A stretch of DNA of 33,726 nucleotides. Origin: Bacteroidota bacterium. GTDB lineage: Bacteria; Bacteroidota; Bacteroidia; Flavobacteriales_D; Sanyastnellaceae. Below the pieces are notes generated by a model. It was given only the letters and a program-made list of their open reading frames with translations. It was not told the origin of the DNA and made no database searches. Below, in pieces: positions 8,454-16,459 of the stretch (position 1 is the stretch's first letter; every line of letters starts with the position of its first letter). Position numbers and translations under genes: made by a program. The stretch spans positions 1 to 33,726 of the forward strand of contig JAQCJQ010000015.1 of NCBI GenBank assembly GCA_027593035.1, in the 5' to 3' direction.

Positions 8454-9722
8454 ATGCGATTGAACAACAATTTCTCTTTACTCCGCTGCTTCGCCTTAGC
8501 CGGGGTGTTCCTCACCTCAGGTTTGACAGGGCTTCAAGCCCAATTGACACCGGGTGAAGTTTCTCAGCAAGTCCAGCTCAACACCATCACTACGGCTGTC
8601 CCTTTCCTCATGATTGGACCGGATTCGCGTTCTGGAGCTTTGGGAGATGCGGGTGTGGCGCTTTCGGCGGACGCCAATAGCCTGCATTGGAATCCCGCTA
8701 AGATGGCCTTTAGCGAAAATGAAGTGGAATTTAGCTTGAGCTATGCGCCTTGGTTGCGCGCGTTGGTGGATGACATGAACTTGGCCTATCTATCCGGGGT
8801 CAAGCGCTTGAATGACCGTCAGGCATGGGGAGCGGCGCTTCGATACTTCAGTCTTGGAAACATCACGTTCACAGATGAAACCGGCACAACCATTCGGGAT
8901 TTCCAACCCGCGGAATTTAGTTTGGACGTGGGCTATAGTCAGAAATTGAGTAAGCGATTCAGTGGCGGTATCGCGGGGCGTTTTATCAATTCGAATCTCA
9001 CGGGAGGGACGAATGTGTTGGGAGCCAACTCCAAGCCAGGGCGATCGGTCGCAGTTGATATCAGCGCCTTTTACACCAATCCGAAAACCAAATTTGCAGG
9101 CCGGGATGCGGCATTCAATTGGGGGTTGAACATTTCGAACATCGGGGCCAAGATGAGTTATTCCGAATCAGCAGATCGCGACTTCATCCCCACCAATTTG
9201 AAATTGGGTTCGGCGTTGACGATGAAGTTGGATGATTACAACAGCCTGACATTTACAGCGGATGCGAACAAGCTTTTGGTGCCAACCACGCCCATTTATG
9301 ATCAGGAAAGTGGGGTCAACATTGTGAGTGGTTACGACTCGAATGTGGGGGTTGCGTCCGGTATGATTCAAAGTTTTTACGATGCTCCGGGCATCGTAAA
9401 TTTCAATCAAGACGGAACGTATACGATTGAGGATGGCAGTGTCTTCCGAGAGGAACTGCGAGAATGGAATGTTGGTGGAGGAATTGAATACCTCTACAAT
9501 GATGTCTTTGCATTCCGAACAGGGTTCTTCAATGAGCATTATTCCAAGGGAGCACGTCAATTCATTACGTTGGGCGCAGGGATCAAGTACACGGTGTTTA
9601 CGGTGGATTTGAGTTATCTGATTTCCACCCGACAGCAGAATCCACTGGCGAACACGTTGCGCTTTACGTTGCGCCTGCAGTTCTCTGATTTGGTCAGCGT
9701 TAGTGATGATTCAGGGGAATAA
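8454..9722 (+). CDS. porV: Type IX secretion outer-membrane shuttle PorV (LptO)
   Basis: PorV is a FadL-like outer-membrane beta-barrel that takes type IX substrates from the translocon and delivers them to PorU. From the ATG at 8454 the product has 422 residues and a signal peptide ending near GLQAQLTPG. An in-frame ATG at 8430 would add eight residues but overlaps a probable -7 box. Family signatures include AVPFLMIGPDSRSGALGDAG, then ADANSLHWNPAKMAF, features shared with PorV/PorQ-type barrels. The C-terminal strands (FTVDLSYLIS, NTLRFTLRLQF) fit barrel closure. It follows porU at operon distance and is followed 18 bases later by ispF. Confidence 0.94.
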   Translation: MRLNNNFSLLRCFALAGVFLTSGLTGLQAQLTPGEVSQQVQLNTITTAVPFLMIGPDSRSGALGDAGVALSADANSLHWNPAKMAFSENEVEFSLSYAPWLRALVDDMNLAYLSGVKRLNDRQAWGAALRYFSLGNITFTDETGTTIRDFQPAEFSLDVGYSQKLSKRFSGGIAGRFINSNLTGGTNVLGANSKPGRSVAVDISAFYTNPKTKFAGRDAAFNWGLNISNIGAKMSYSESADRDFIPTNLKLGSALTMKLDDYNSLTFTADANKLLVPTTPIYDQESGVNIVSGYDSNVGVASGMIQSFYDAPGIVNFNQDGTYTIEDGSVFREELREWNVGGGIEYLYNDVFAFRTGFFNEHYSKGARQFITLGAGIKYTVFTVDLSYLISTRQQNPLANTLRFTLRLQFSDLVSVSDDSGE

Positions 9723-9739
9723 GACAACGAAGGCAGACG

Positions 9740-10225
9740 ATGGCATTTCGAATCGGTTACGGATATGACGTACACCAACTAAAAGACGATCATCCTTTTT
9801 GGCTGGGGGGGATTCAAATTCCGCACGCCAAAGGAGCTTTTGGTCACAGCGACGCGGATGTCGTGCTGCATGTGATTTGCGATGCTCTGTTGGGCGCACT
9901 CGCGCTGAGAGACATTGGTTATCACTTCCCGGATACGGATCCTGAATACAAAGGGATTGACTCCAAAAAGTTGCTTCAGAGGACGTATGACTTGATCACA
10001 GATGCTGGCTGGGAACTCGGGAACTTGGATTGTACGCTGTGTCTCCAGCTTCCCAAAGTATCTCCACACATTGATTCCATGCGCAAGTGCATTGCGGGAT
10101 TGCTTGGAGTGGAGATGGATCAAGTGAGCATCAAAGCGACAACGACTGAAAAGCTCGGGTTTATCGGCACTCAGGAAGGCGTCAGTGCCCACGCTGTGGT
10201 GTTGATCCAGAAGAAGAGGGCTTGA
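9740..10225 (+). CDS. ispF: 2-C-methyl-D-erythritol 2,4-cyclodiphosphate synthase (IspF)
   Basis: IspF closes the ring of 4-diphosphocytidyl-2-C-methyl-D-erythritol 2-phosphate, releasing CMP, in the MEP route to isoprenoids. The 161-residue product is full length. The metal ligands fit the family: Asp10 and His12 in GYGYDVHQL and His44 in DADVVLH, all shifted by two from the E. coli enzyme. GHSDAD, DIGYHFPDTDP and KATTTEKLGFIG are also present. It begins 18 bases after porV and is probably cotranscribed with it. The neighbouring gene on the right converges, with 32 bases between stop codons and no obvious terminator. Confidence 0.97.
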   Translation: MAFRIGYGYDVHQLKDDHPFWLGGIQIPHAKGAFGHSDADVVLHVICDALLGALALRDIGYHFPDTDPEYKGIDSKKLLQRTYDLITDAGWELGNLDCTLCLQLPKVSPHIDSMRKCIAGLLGVEMDQVSIKATTTEKLGFIGTQEGVSAHAVVLIQKKRA

Positions 10226-10257
10226 CCCTCGCAGCCCATTCTCGGAGACGTTCTTGG

Positions 10258-10872
10258 TTAGCTTTCTCCTGATCCGCCTTCGAAATGTCCTGGTTGCTTG
10301 TCCCCATCGAAGTGGACTTTGATCACGGCCGTATCGCGCAAAAGGTCCACTTTCCCGATTTCAATGCGCACGATTTCGACGCCGGTGCGGGACTCCAAGT
10401 CACGAATCAATTCGTCACGTTTCCCCTCATGCAACAAGTCGACTCGATCGTAAACGACCACTTTGGTCGCTACGTGTCGAATGGACCACAAGCGATCCAA
10501 AACGAGTGTCAAAATCCATACCAACACATTGGCTGTTGCAATCAACAAGAGTGAGGTTGAGCCGGGAGCCAGTGCATTGAGCACAGCTAAAGCGATGACA
10601 ATGAAGAGATAGGTCATCTCTCGAATGGGGATGGCATCCGTTCGATAGCGGATGATGCCGAAGATGGCAAATAAGCCCAATGCAAAGGCGAGATCGATTT
10701 CGACGCCCATCAGCAAGTTGCAAAGCAAGAAAATGGCTGTACTTACCAGTATAAACGTGAAGACGAAATCTCGACGTTTTGATACTTGGTGGTATATGCC
10801 CAAAATGAGCACAAGGCTAGAAAGTAGATTCCCGCCGAACGCAATTAAAAAAGAAGTGAGTGTTTCGTTCAT
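10258..10872 (-). CDS. DUF4956 family membrane protein
   Basis: The 204-residue protein has a hydrophobic N-terminal half with about four to five membrane segments (roughly residues 5-25, 35-52, 56-71, 86-104 and 108-125) and a soluble C-terminal half. The motif FALGLFAIFGIIRYRTDAIPIREMTYLF, here named by its core IIRYRTDAI and IREMTYL, identifies DUF4956, a family without an assigned reaction. The start codon overlaps the stop of the upstream VTC-domain gene (ATGA, 10869-10872), so the two are translationally coupled. From memory, DUF4956 and VTC-domain proteins are often neighbours in bacteria, which suggests a shared membrane-linked task, possibly linked to polyphosphate. The last residues are Gly/Ser/Glu-rich and probably disordered. 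Confidence 0.85.
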   Translation of the reverse strand: MNETLTSFLIAFGGNLLSSLVLILGIYHQVSKRRDFVFTFILVSTAIFLLCNLLMGVEIDLAFALGLFAIFGIIRYRTDAIPIREMTYLFIVIALAVLNALAPGSTSLLLIATANVLVWILTLVLDRLWSIRHVATKVVVYDRVDLLHEGKRDELIRDLESRTGVEIVRIEIGKVDLLRDTAVIKVHFDGDKQPGHFEGGSGES

Positions 10873-11654
10873 CGCTTAGGTCTATAATCAATTAATCCTC
10901 GAATGCTCCTTAACAAAGAGCGATAAGTCCTCGGGGGTAAATCCGGGTTCAAAAGTAATGTCCCAATGATGTACTTGGACATGCTCGTCGATCTAGCGAG
11001 CGGAGGAGGGTGCCCCATAAAGGTTTTTAAAGCCTCGTGAATGGGTGAAAAGCGGTCGATCTTCACCTGCTTTACTTCCAAGATCGCCAAGCCCTGCAAG
11101 GAGGAACTTTCTTGATCTGACTGGAATCGAATGTTGGAGTCAATGGTCACGCGCTCTTGCCGTTTTGTTGAGACCAGGGTGCATCGATCGAAAGAACACT
11201 GCATGGAAGTGAGCTCACCTTTTTTATAAGGATAATGAGCATGCAAGAAATCCCATTCGCTCTCATTCAAGGGCGCGTTCCAATCCCGATTTTTAGAACG
11301 GAGAAGCCGATCCTTCAGCGTTCGACCATGCACCGTTTTGTGCTTGACCTCTAAAAATGAAATGCCATTGGAGCCATAACGGCGAATGCGTGCCTTGAAG
11401 CGGTCCTTTCGTCCTCTGGTGTGATTCTCAAATGAATCGAGAGCGGGCGTCTCTAAAAATTGATTTTCGTACTTCGTGATGCGTTCACCTTTCACTTCGA
11501 GAATTTCATAATGCTCGCTGCAGTGGCTGACCAATGAAGGAATCCACTCCGAGAGAATCAGAAACTTCTCATCGAGCCGATTCATCAACTCAACACCCTC
11601 CATCGCTTCTAAGCCAATGGGGTTCAATTTCGCAAGGGTTTCAGGCAGGTTCAA
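10869..11654 (-). CDS. VTC-domain (polyphosphate polymerase-like) protein
   Basis: The 261-residue soluble protein matches the VTC fold of the triphosphate-tunnel superfamily, known from the yeast vacuolar polyphosphate polymerase Vtc4. Tunnel-type charged motifs appear in order: NRLDEKF (25-31), TKYENQFLETP (60-70), RGRKDRFKARIRRY (80-93), FLEVKHK (100-106), and near the C-terminus LEVKQVKID then MSKYIIGT. Alternating Arg, Lys and Glu residues are what a nucleotide or polyphosphate tunnel needs. It has no membrane segment of its own but is coupled by a 4-base overlap to a DUF4956 membrane protein, which may supply it. Catalytic activity is not shown by sequence alone, as some VTC relatives are regulatory. 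Its start faces pdhA across a 221-base gap. Confidence 0.82.
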   Translation of the reverse strand: MNLPETLAKLNPIGLEAMEGVELMNRLDEKFLILSEWIPSLVSHCSEHYEILEVKGERITKYENQFLETPALDSFENHTRGRKDRFKARIRRYGSNGISFLEVKHKTVHGRTLKDRLLRSKNRDWNAPLNESEWDFLHAHYPYKKGELTSMQCSFDRCTLVSTKRQERVTIDSNIRFQSDQESSSLQGLAILEVKQVKIDRFSPIHEALKTFMGHPPPLARSTSMSKYIIGTLLLNPDLPPRTYRSLLRSIRGLIDYRPKR

Positions 11655-11768
11655 GCAGGTAAAGTTAACGAACTCTTGGCTTAGGACTCACCGGGTTGAT
11701 GTGGTTTAACAGGATGTCAAGATTTGGTTAATTCTGTGCGGTCAATGCCGTCGTCTATTGGCAATTTA

Positions 11769-11787
11769 TCGTGTCGATAAGACACGA
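11769..11787. promoter_or_regulatory. Dyad symmetry TCGTGTC-N5-GACACGA
   Basis: A perfect 7+7 inverted repeat with a 5-base centre (GATAA) lies in the divergent gap between the VTC gene and pdhA, about 60 bases upstream of the pdhA -7 box. No T-tract follows on either strand, so a terminator is unlikely. The form suits a dimeric regulator's operator, but no regulator is identified here. Confidence 0.45.
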
Positions 11788-11846
11788 CCTGAATTGTTTC
11801 TTGCGGTTTGCCAATCCGTTTGCATAATTCGTCTGAAATCGACCTT

Positions 11847-11854
11847 TATATTTG
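11847..11854 (+). promoter_or_regulatory. -7 box (TAnnTTTG) of the pdhA-pdhC operon
   Basis: TATATTTG is an exact match to the Bacteroidetes -7 consensus. A TTTG at 11819-11822 lies 24 bases upstream, slightly long for a -33 element. Transcription would start near 11861, giving a leader of about 15 bases before the pdhA ATG at 11876. Confidence 0.55.
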
Positions 11855-11875
11855 CTTGTACAGAAATGATTAGTC

Positions 11876-12961
11876 ATGGCCACTACTACGCAAGCGAAGC
11901 GACAAAAAAAGATGGATTCTCCTGAGAAATCCGTTAGTAAGAAGGTTGGGAAAGGAGAGCGCAATGTCTCGGTTTTAGAGCATGATCAAAGCGTTTATAG
12001 GCGCTGGTTTCGCGACATGTACCTCATGCGAAAGTTTGAGGAGCGCTGTGGACAGCTATACATTCAACAGAAATTTGGTGGTTTTTGCCATTTGTACATT
12101 GGACAAGAAGCGATCCTGGCGGGGATATCAGAAGCCATCCGGCCAACTGATCGCATGGTGACGGCATACCGGGACCATGCGCATCCTTTGGCACTCGGTA
12201 CAGACCCAAAGTTTGTGATGGCTGAGCTGTACGGTCGGACCACAGGAACGAGCAAGGGCAAAGGCGGATCGATGCACATGTTTGACAAAGAGCGCAATCT
12301 TTTTGGAGGCCATGGCATCGTCGGAGGTCAGATTGGCTTGGGTGCTGGCATTGCCTTTGCGGACAAATACCGCAAGGAAGACCATGTGACGTTGTGTTTC
12401 TTCGGAGACGGCGCGGCACGTCAAGGCATCCTGCACGAAACGTTTAACATGGCGATGATGTGGAAACTCCCCGTCATCTTCATCGTTGAAAACAACAAGT
12501 ACGCCATGGGTACCTCAGTGGAGCGTACGTCCAATGTGACGGACTTGGTGATGTTGGGAGCCAGTTATAGGATGCCTGCGGAATCAGTCGATGGGATGAG
12601 TCCAGAATTGGTTTGTGCCGCAGTGAAGCGTGCCGCCGATCGTGGACGTGCGGGCGAAGGCCCAACCCTCTTGGATATCCAAACGTATCGCTACAAAGGA
12701 CATTCCATGTCGGATCCTCAGAAGTACCGAACGAAGGATGAGCTGCATGATTACCAAGAAAAGGACCCCATTCTCCACGTGCGCAATACGTTGCTCAAGC
12801 AGGGCTGGAATTCGGAGGATGAGCTCAAGCAGGTCGAGAAAGAGGTAAAAGCACAGGTGGAAGAAGCCATCGTTTTCGCCGAAGAAAGTCCGTATCCAGA
12901 AGCTCACGAATTATACGAGGACGTTTACATGACGAAGGATTATCCTTTCGTCAAAGACTGA
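11876..12961 (+). CDS. pdhA: Pyruvate dehydrogenase E1 component, alpha subunit
   Basis: E1-alpha, together with E1-beta, decarboxylates pyruvate on thiamine diphosphate and passes the acetyl group to the lipoyl domain of E2. The 361-residue product carries the core YIGQEAI, GGHGIVGGQIGLGAG and the ThDP/Mg motif starting GDGAARQG and ending VENN, plus the phospho-loop region YRYKGHSMSDPQKYR. The first 40 or so residues are Lys-, Ser- and Thr-rich and extend beyond the usual start of the fold (RDMYLMRKFEERC). This tail is supported by the promoter at 11847 but is probably disordered. pdhC follows after 30 bases. The E1-beta gene is not in this window, which from memory is the usual split arrangement in flavobacteria. 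Confidence 0.95.
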   Translation: MATTTQAKRQKKMDSPEKSVSKKVGKGERNVSVLEHDQSVYRRWFRDMYLMRKFEERCGQLYIQQKFGGFCHLYIGQEAILAGISEAIRPTDRMVTAYRDHAHPLALGTDPKFVMAELYGRTTGTSKGKGGSMHMFDKERNLFGGHGIVGGQIGLGAGIAFADKYRKEDHVTLCFFGDGAARQGILHETFNMAMMWKLPVIFIVENNKYAMGTSVERTSNVTDLVMLGASYRMPAESVDGMSPELVCAAVKRAADRGRAGEGPTLLDIQTYRYKGHSMSDPQKYRTKDELHDYQEKDPILHVRNTLLKQGWNSEDELKQVEKEVKAQVEEAIVFAEESPYPEAHELYEDVYMTKDYPFVKD

Positions 12962-12991
12962 CCATCCCATCACAACGAATCATTCGAAAAC

Positions 12992-14239
12992 ATGGCTGAG
13001 ATTATACGCATGCCGAAATTGAGCGACACGATGACCGAAGGGGTTGTTGCTTCATGGCTAAAAAAAGTAGGTGATGAAGTCGAAAATGGCGAACTCATTG
13101 CCGAAATCGAGACCGACAAAGCGACCATGGAATTTGAGTCCTTCTTCGATGGTGTTTTGCTGCACATCGGCGTAGAACAAGGCGGAATGGCTCCTGTGGA
13201 CAGTCTCTTGTGCATTCTTGGAGAAAAGGGTGAGGACATCTCGGCTTTGCTTGAGGCAGCCAACAATGAAACCGCAGCTCCGGAAACTCCAAAGGCACCG
13301 GCTCCAGCGCCAGCACCTGTTGCTACTGTGCCGGCACCTGTTGCTGCGACATCAGCACCCGTGGTTGCGGCTCCAGCACCGGCGATCCCCGCCAACGGTC
13401 GCCTGAAGGCATCACCGCTGGCTAGGAAATTGGCCGAGGAGCGTGGAATCAATGTGGCGCAAATTCCCGGTTCAGGAGAAGCTGGTCGCATTGTAAAACG
13501 TGATGTGGAGGCCTTCAATGGTTCAACTGCCGCGGCGGCACCAGGAGTGGAACGATTCACGGAGGTCGGTGTGAGCCAAATGCGTAAAACCATTGCGCGA
13601 CGATTGGCGGAGAGCAAATTCACAGCACCGCACTTCTATTTAACGGTGAGCATCGAAATGGACACCGCCATGGACGCCCGGAAATCCATCAACGATGCCG
13701 GCGAGGTGAAGGTCAGCTTCAACGACATGGTAGTGAAAGCAGCGGCATTGGCGTTGAAGAAGCATCCTGCCGTCAATAGCAGTTGGTTGGAAGACCGCAT
13801 TCGATACAACGAGCACGTGCACATTGGTGTAGCGGTGGCAGTGGAAGACGGATTGCTTGTGCCGGTTGTGCGCCATGCTGATGGGAAACGCTTGTCTCAA
13901 ATTGGAACGGAGGTCCGGGCATTGGCAGGAAAAGCCAAGGACAAGAAATTACAGCCAAGTGAATGGGAAGGGAACACCTTTACCATTTCGAACTTGGGCA
14001 TGTTCGGCATTGACGAGTTCACAGCCATTATCAATGCACCAGATGCGTGCATTTTGGCTGTTGGAGGAATCAATGCGGTTCCCGTTGTTCGCGACGGCGC
14101 AGTGGTGCCAGGTCATGTCATGAAAGTCACTTTAAGCTGCGATCATCGGGTCGTTGATGGCGCTTCCGGCGCAGCCTTTTTACAGGATTTCAAATCCTTG
14201 TTGGAGAATCCAGTACGGATGTTGGCCAACGGCTACTGA
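12992..14239 (+). CDS. pdhC: Pyruvate dehydrogenase E2, dihydrolipoamide acetyltransferase
   Basis: E2 forms the core of the PDH complex and transfers acetyl from lipoamide to CoA. The 415-residue protein has one N-terminal lipoyl domain (lipoylated Lys43 in ETDKATMEF), an Ala/Pro-rich swinging linker (about 95-134), a peripheral-subunit-binding domain (138-172, ASPLARKLAEERG then GEAGRIVKRDV) and a catalytic domain ending in SCDHRVVDGASGAAF with the active His385 and Asp389. Many relatives carry two or more lipoyl domains, so one is on the short side but fully workable. It lies 30 bases after pdhA and ends at a strong terminator (14262-14295). Confidence 0.95.
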   Translation: MAEIIRMPKLSDTMTEGVVASWLKKVGDEVENGELIAEIETDKATMEFESFFDGVLLHIGVEQGGMAPVDSLLCILGEKGEDISALLEAANNETAAPETPKAPAPAPAPVATVPAPVAATSAPVVAAPAPAIPANGRLKASPLARKLAEERGINVAQIPGSGEAGRIVKRDVEAFNGSTAAAAPGVERFTEVGVSQMRKTIARRLAESKFTAPHFYLTVSIEMDTAMDARKSINDAGEVKVSFNDMVVKAAALALKKHPAVNSSWLEDRIRYNEHVHIGVAVAVEDGLLVPVVRHADGKRLSQIGTEVRALAGKAKDKKLQPSEWEGNTFTISNLGMFGIDEFTAIINAPDACILAVGGINAVPVVRDGAVVPGHVMKVTLSCDHRVVDGASGAAFLQDFKSLLENPVRMLANGY

Positions 14240-14261
14240 CCACTGCTCCATGATGAAATTT

Positions 14262-14295
14262 ACAAAGCCCTCTTCGGAGGGCTTTGTTGTTTTTC
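14262..14295 (+). terminator. Rho-independent terminator of pdhA-pdhC
   Basis: An 11-bp stem (ACAAAGCCCTC / GAGGGCTTTGT) closes on a TTCG loop, the very stable UUCG tetraloop, and is followed by TTGTTTTT. It starts 22 bases after the pdhC stop codon and sits just before recG. Confidence 0.88.
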
Positions 14296-14342
14296 CCCCT
14301 ATGTCAACCGACCTTGTTGCCGGTTCATTTGTCCATCCTATC

Positions 14343-16448
14343 ATGCCGGCATCGCCTCTCGAAACCCCCATTGAATACGTCAAAGGTGTAGGCCCCAAGC
14401 GGGCCGAATGGTTGCGTGTGGAGTTGGGCATTCACGCCGCCGGAGATTTGTTGGAGTATCTGCCATTTCGGTATGAGGACCGTTCCAAATTTGCCAACGT
14501 ATCTGACATTGTTTCGGATGTAGCCTCTTTACAATTCCGTGGCGTCATCACAGGACTGCAACAGGTTGGCAGTAAACGAGGCTCACGCTTGGTTGCGCGC
14601 TTTCAGGACGAAAGCGGTTCGTTGGAATTGATCTGGTTCAAAGGAGCGAAATGGATCGCATCGCAGATCCCCGTTCAACAAAAAGTGGTGGTTTTTGGAA
14701 AGCCGACCTCGTACCAAGGAAAATGGAACATTTCCCATCCGGAGGTGGAGCTGGAATCCGCATTTGAACGGCGTCAGGGTTTGGGATTGCAACCCATATA
14801 CCGCACCACGGAAAAATTGACCAATCGTGGTATGGCCACGGCCGGCATTGCCCGACTCATTCGAAGTTGGATTGCGCAGCCGGAATTCCAGGTGGAGGAG
14901 GTTCTGCCACAAGCGTTGTTGGACGAATTGAAAATGCCTGGCCGAGAGGAAGCTTTTCGCAAAGTACACGCGCCAAAATCACCTGAAGAGGCTGATTGGG
15001 CGAGGAAACGCTTGAAATTTGAAGAGTTGTTGTTTCTGCAGCTTTCCCTTTTACAGCGAAAGAAAGAACAAACTCGAGATGTGCCGGGCGTCCGATTCAA
15101 AGCGGTTGGCGACTTGTTCAATGCCTTTTATAGCAACCACTTGTCATTCGAGTTGACCGGGGCTCAAAAGCGGGTGATGCGGGAGATTCGAGTCGATGTG
15201 AATACAGGCTGGCACATGAACCGCTTGCTCCAAGGTGATGTGGGCAGCGGCAAAACCATGGTGGCCTTATTGACGGCTTTATTGGCCTTGGATAACGGAT
15301 ATCAAGCGTGCGTTATGGCGCCGACCGAAATCTTAGCCAATCAGCATTTGGTGTCCTTCCGAGATGCGTTGGAAGGGCTCCCGATCCGCATCGAGTTGTT
15401 GACAGGATCCGTAAAAAATGCCGCGCGAAAACCTATTTTAGACGGGTTGGCTTCGGGTGAAGTCAACATCCTGATCGGTACCCACGCGTTGATTGAACCC
15501 AAGGTGATTTTCAAGACGTTGGGATTGGCCATCATTGATGAGCAACATCGTTTTGGTGTCGCACAACGAAGTAAGCTGTGGGCAAAATCGGATCCTCCAC
15601 CGCATGTGTTGGTCATGACGGCTACGCCCATTCCGAGAACGTTGGCCATGACGGCCTACGGAGATTTGGATGTCAGTGTCATCGATGAAATGCCCCCAGG
15701 GCGTAAACTCATCAAAACCGTTCACCGATCCGATGCGGCGCGTTTGCCCGTCTTCCAGTTCATGGAAGAGGAGGTCAAAAAAGGACGGCAAGTCTATGTC
15801 GTGTATCCGTTGATTGAAGAGAGTTCAATGTTGGATTACAAAGATTTGATGGACGGGTATGAGAGCATTTCCAGGCGATTTCCGCTTCCAGAATTCCGAT
15901 TGGGCATCGTTCATGGCCGCATGAAATCAAAGGATAAGGACATCGAAATGGAGCGTTTCATCAATGGAACGAGCCAAATCTTGGTGGCAACAACGGTGAT
16001 TGAGGTCGGGGTGAATGTCCCCAATGCGTCCGTGATGGTGATCGAGAGTGCCGAACGATTTGGATTGGCTCAACTGCACCAGTTGCGAGGCCGCGTGGGC
16101 CGAGGAGGGGACCAGAGCTATTGTGTTTTGATGACTTCGGATGAGTTGTCTAAGGATGCGACCTTGCGCATGGAAACCATGTGCCGTACCAATGACGGTT
16201 TTGAGATTGCAGAAGTCGACATGGACTTGCGCGGTCCGGGGGATCTAATGGGGACGCAACAATCGGGTGTTCCCGATTTGAAAATGGCGGACTTGATGCG
16301 CGATCGGGAGCTGTTGACAACAGCCCGTTACATCGCTTCCAGAATTTTGGAGGAGGATCCCAACTTGGAAAATCCCCAGCACGCTATCCTCAATTCAACG
16401 TTGAAACGTGTTCAATTGGGAAGGCCGGATTGGTCTCGGATATCCTGA
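14343..16448 (+). CDS. recG: ATP-dependent DNA helicase RecG
   Basis: RecG remodels stalled forks and branch-migrates Holliday junctions. The frame stays open back to 14154, inside pdhC and across its terminator, so those upstream ATGs are rejected. The ATG at 14343 (MPASPLETPIEYVKGVGPKR) fits the family start; 14301 is an alternative. The product has 701 residues, normal for RecG. Domains in order: the N-terminal helical segment, the OB-fold wedge (about 60-150), Walker A GDVGSGKT (298-305), the DEQH box (399-402) followed by RFGVAQR, MTATPIPRTLAM, and the C-terminal helicase lobe with TTVIEVGVNVPNA and HQLRGRVGR, then the RecG-type tail with RGPGDLMGTQQSG. The next gene starts 11 bases after its stop. 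Confidence 0.96.
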   Translation: MPASPLETPIEYVKGVGPKRAEWLRVELGIHAAGDLLEYLPFRYEDRSKFANVSDIVSDVASLQFRGVITGLQQVGSKRGSRLVARFQDESGSLELIWFKGAKWIASQIPVQQKVVVFGKPTSYQGKWNISHPEVELESAFERRQGLGLQPIYRTTEKLTNRGMATAGIARLIRSWIAQPEFQVEEVLPQALLDELKMPGREEAFRKVHAPKSPEEADWARKRLKFEELLFLQLSLLQRKKEQTRDVPGVRFKAVGDLFNAFYSNHLSFELTGAQKRVMREIRVDVNTGWHMNRLLQGDVGSGKTMVALLTALLALDNGYQACVMAPTEILANQHLVSFRDALEGLPIRIELLTGSVKNAARKPILDGLASGEVNILIGTHALIEPKVIFKTLGLAIIDEQHRFGVAQRSKLWAKSDPPPHVLVMTATPIPRTLAMTAYGDLDVSVIDEMPPGRKLIKTVHRSDAARLPVFQFMEEEVKKGRQVYVVYPLIEESSMLDYKDLMDGYESISRRFPLPEFRLGIVHGRMKSKDKDIEMERFINGTSQILVATTVIEVGVNVPNASVMVIESAERFGLAQLHQLRGRVGRGGDQSYCVLMTSDELSKDATLRMETMCRTNDGFEIAEVDMDLRGPGDLMGTQQSGVPDLKMADLMRDRELLTTARYIASRILEEDPNLENPQHAILNSTLKRVQLGRPDWSRIS

Positions 16449-16459
16449 ACTTGTCCTCC

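Noticed and set aside
13285-13400. Tandem repeat in pdhC as a possible mobile or regulatory element
   Set aside because: It encodes the expected Ala/Pro-rich swinging linker of the E2 protein, so codon-level repetition explains it.
14154-14342. Extended N-terminus of RecG from 14154
   Set aside because: It runs through the end of pdhC and its terminator; homologous sequence begins only at the ATG at 14343 or so.
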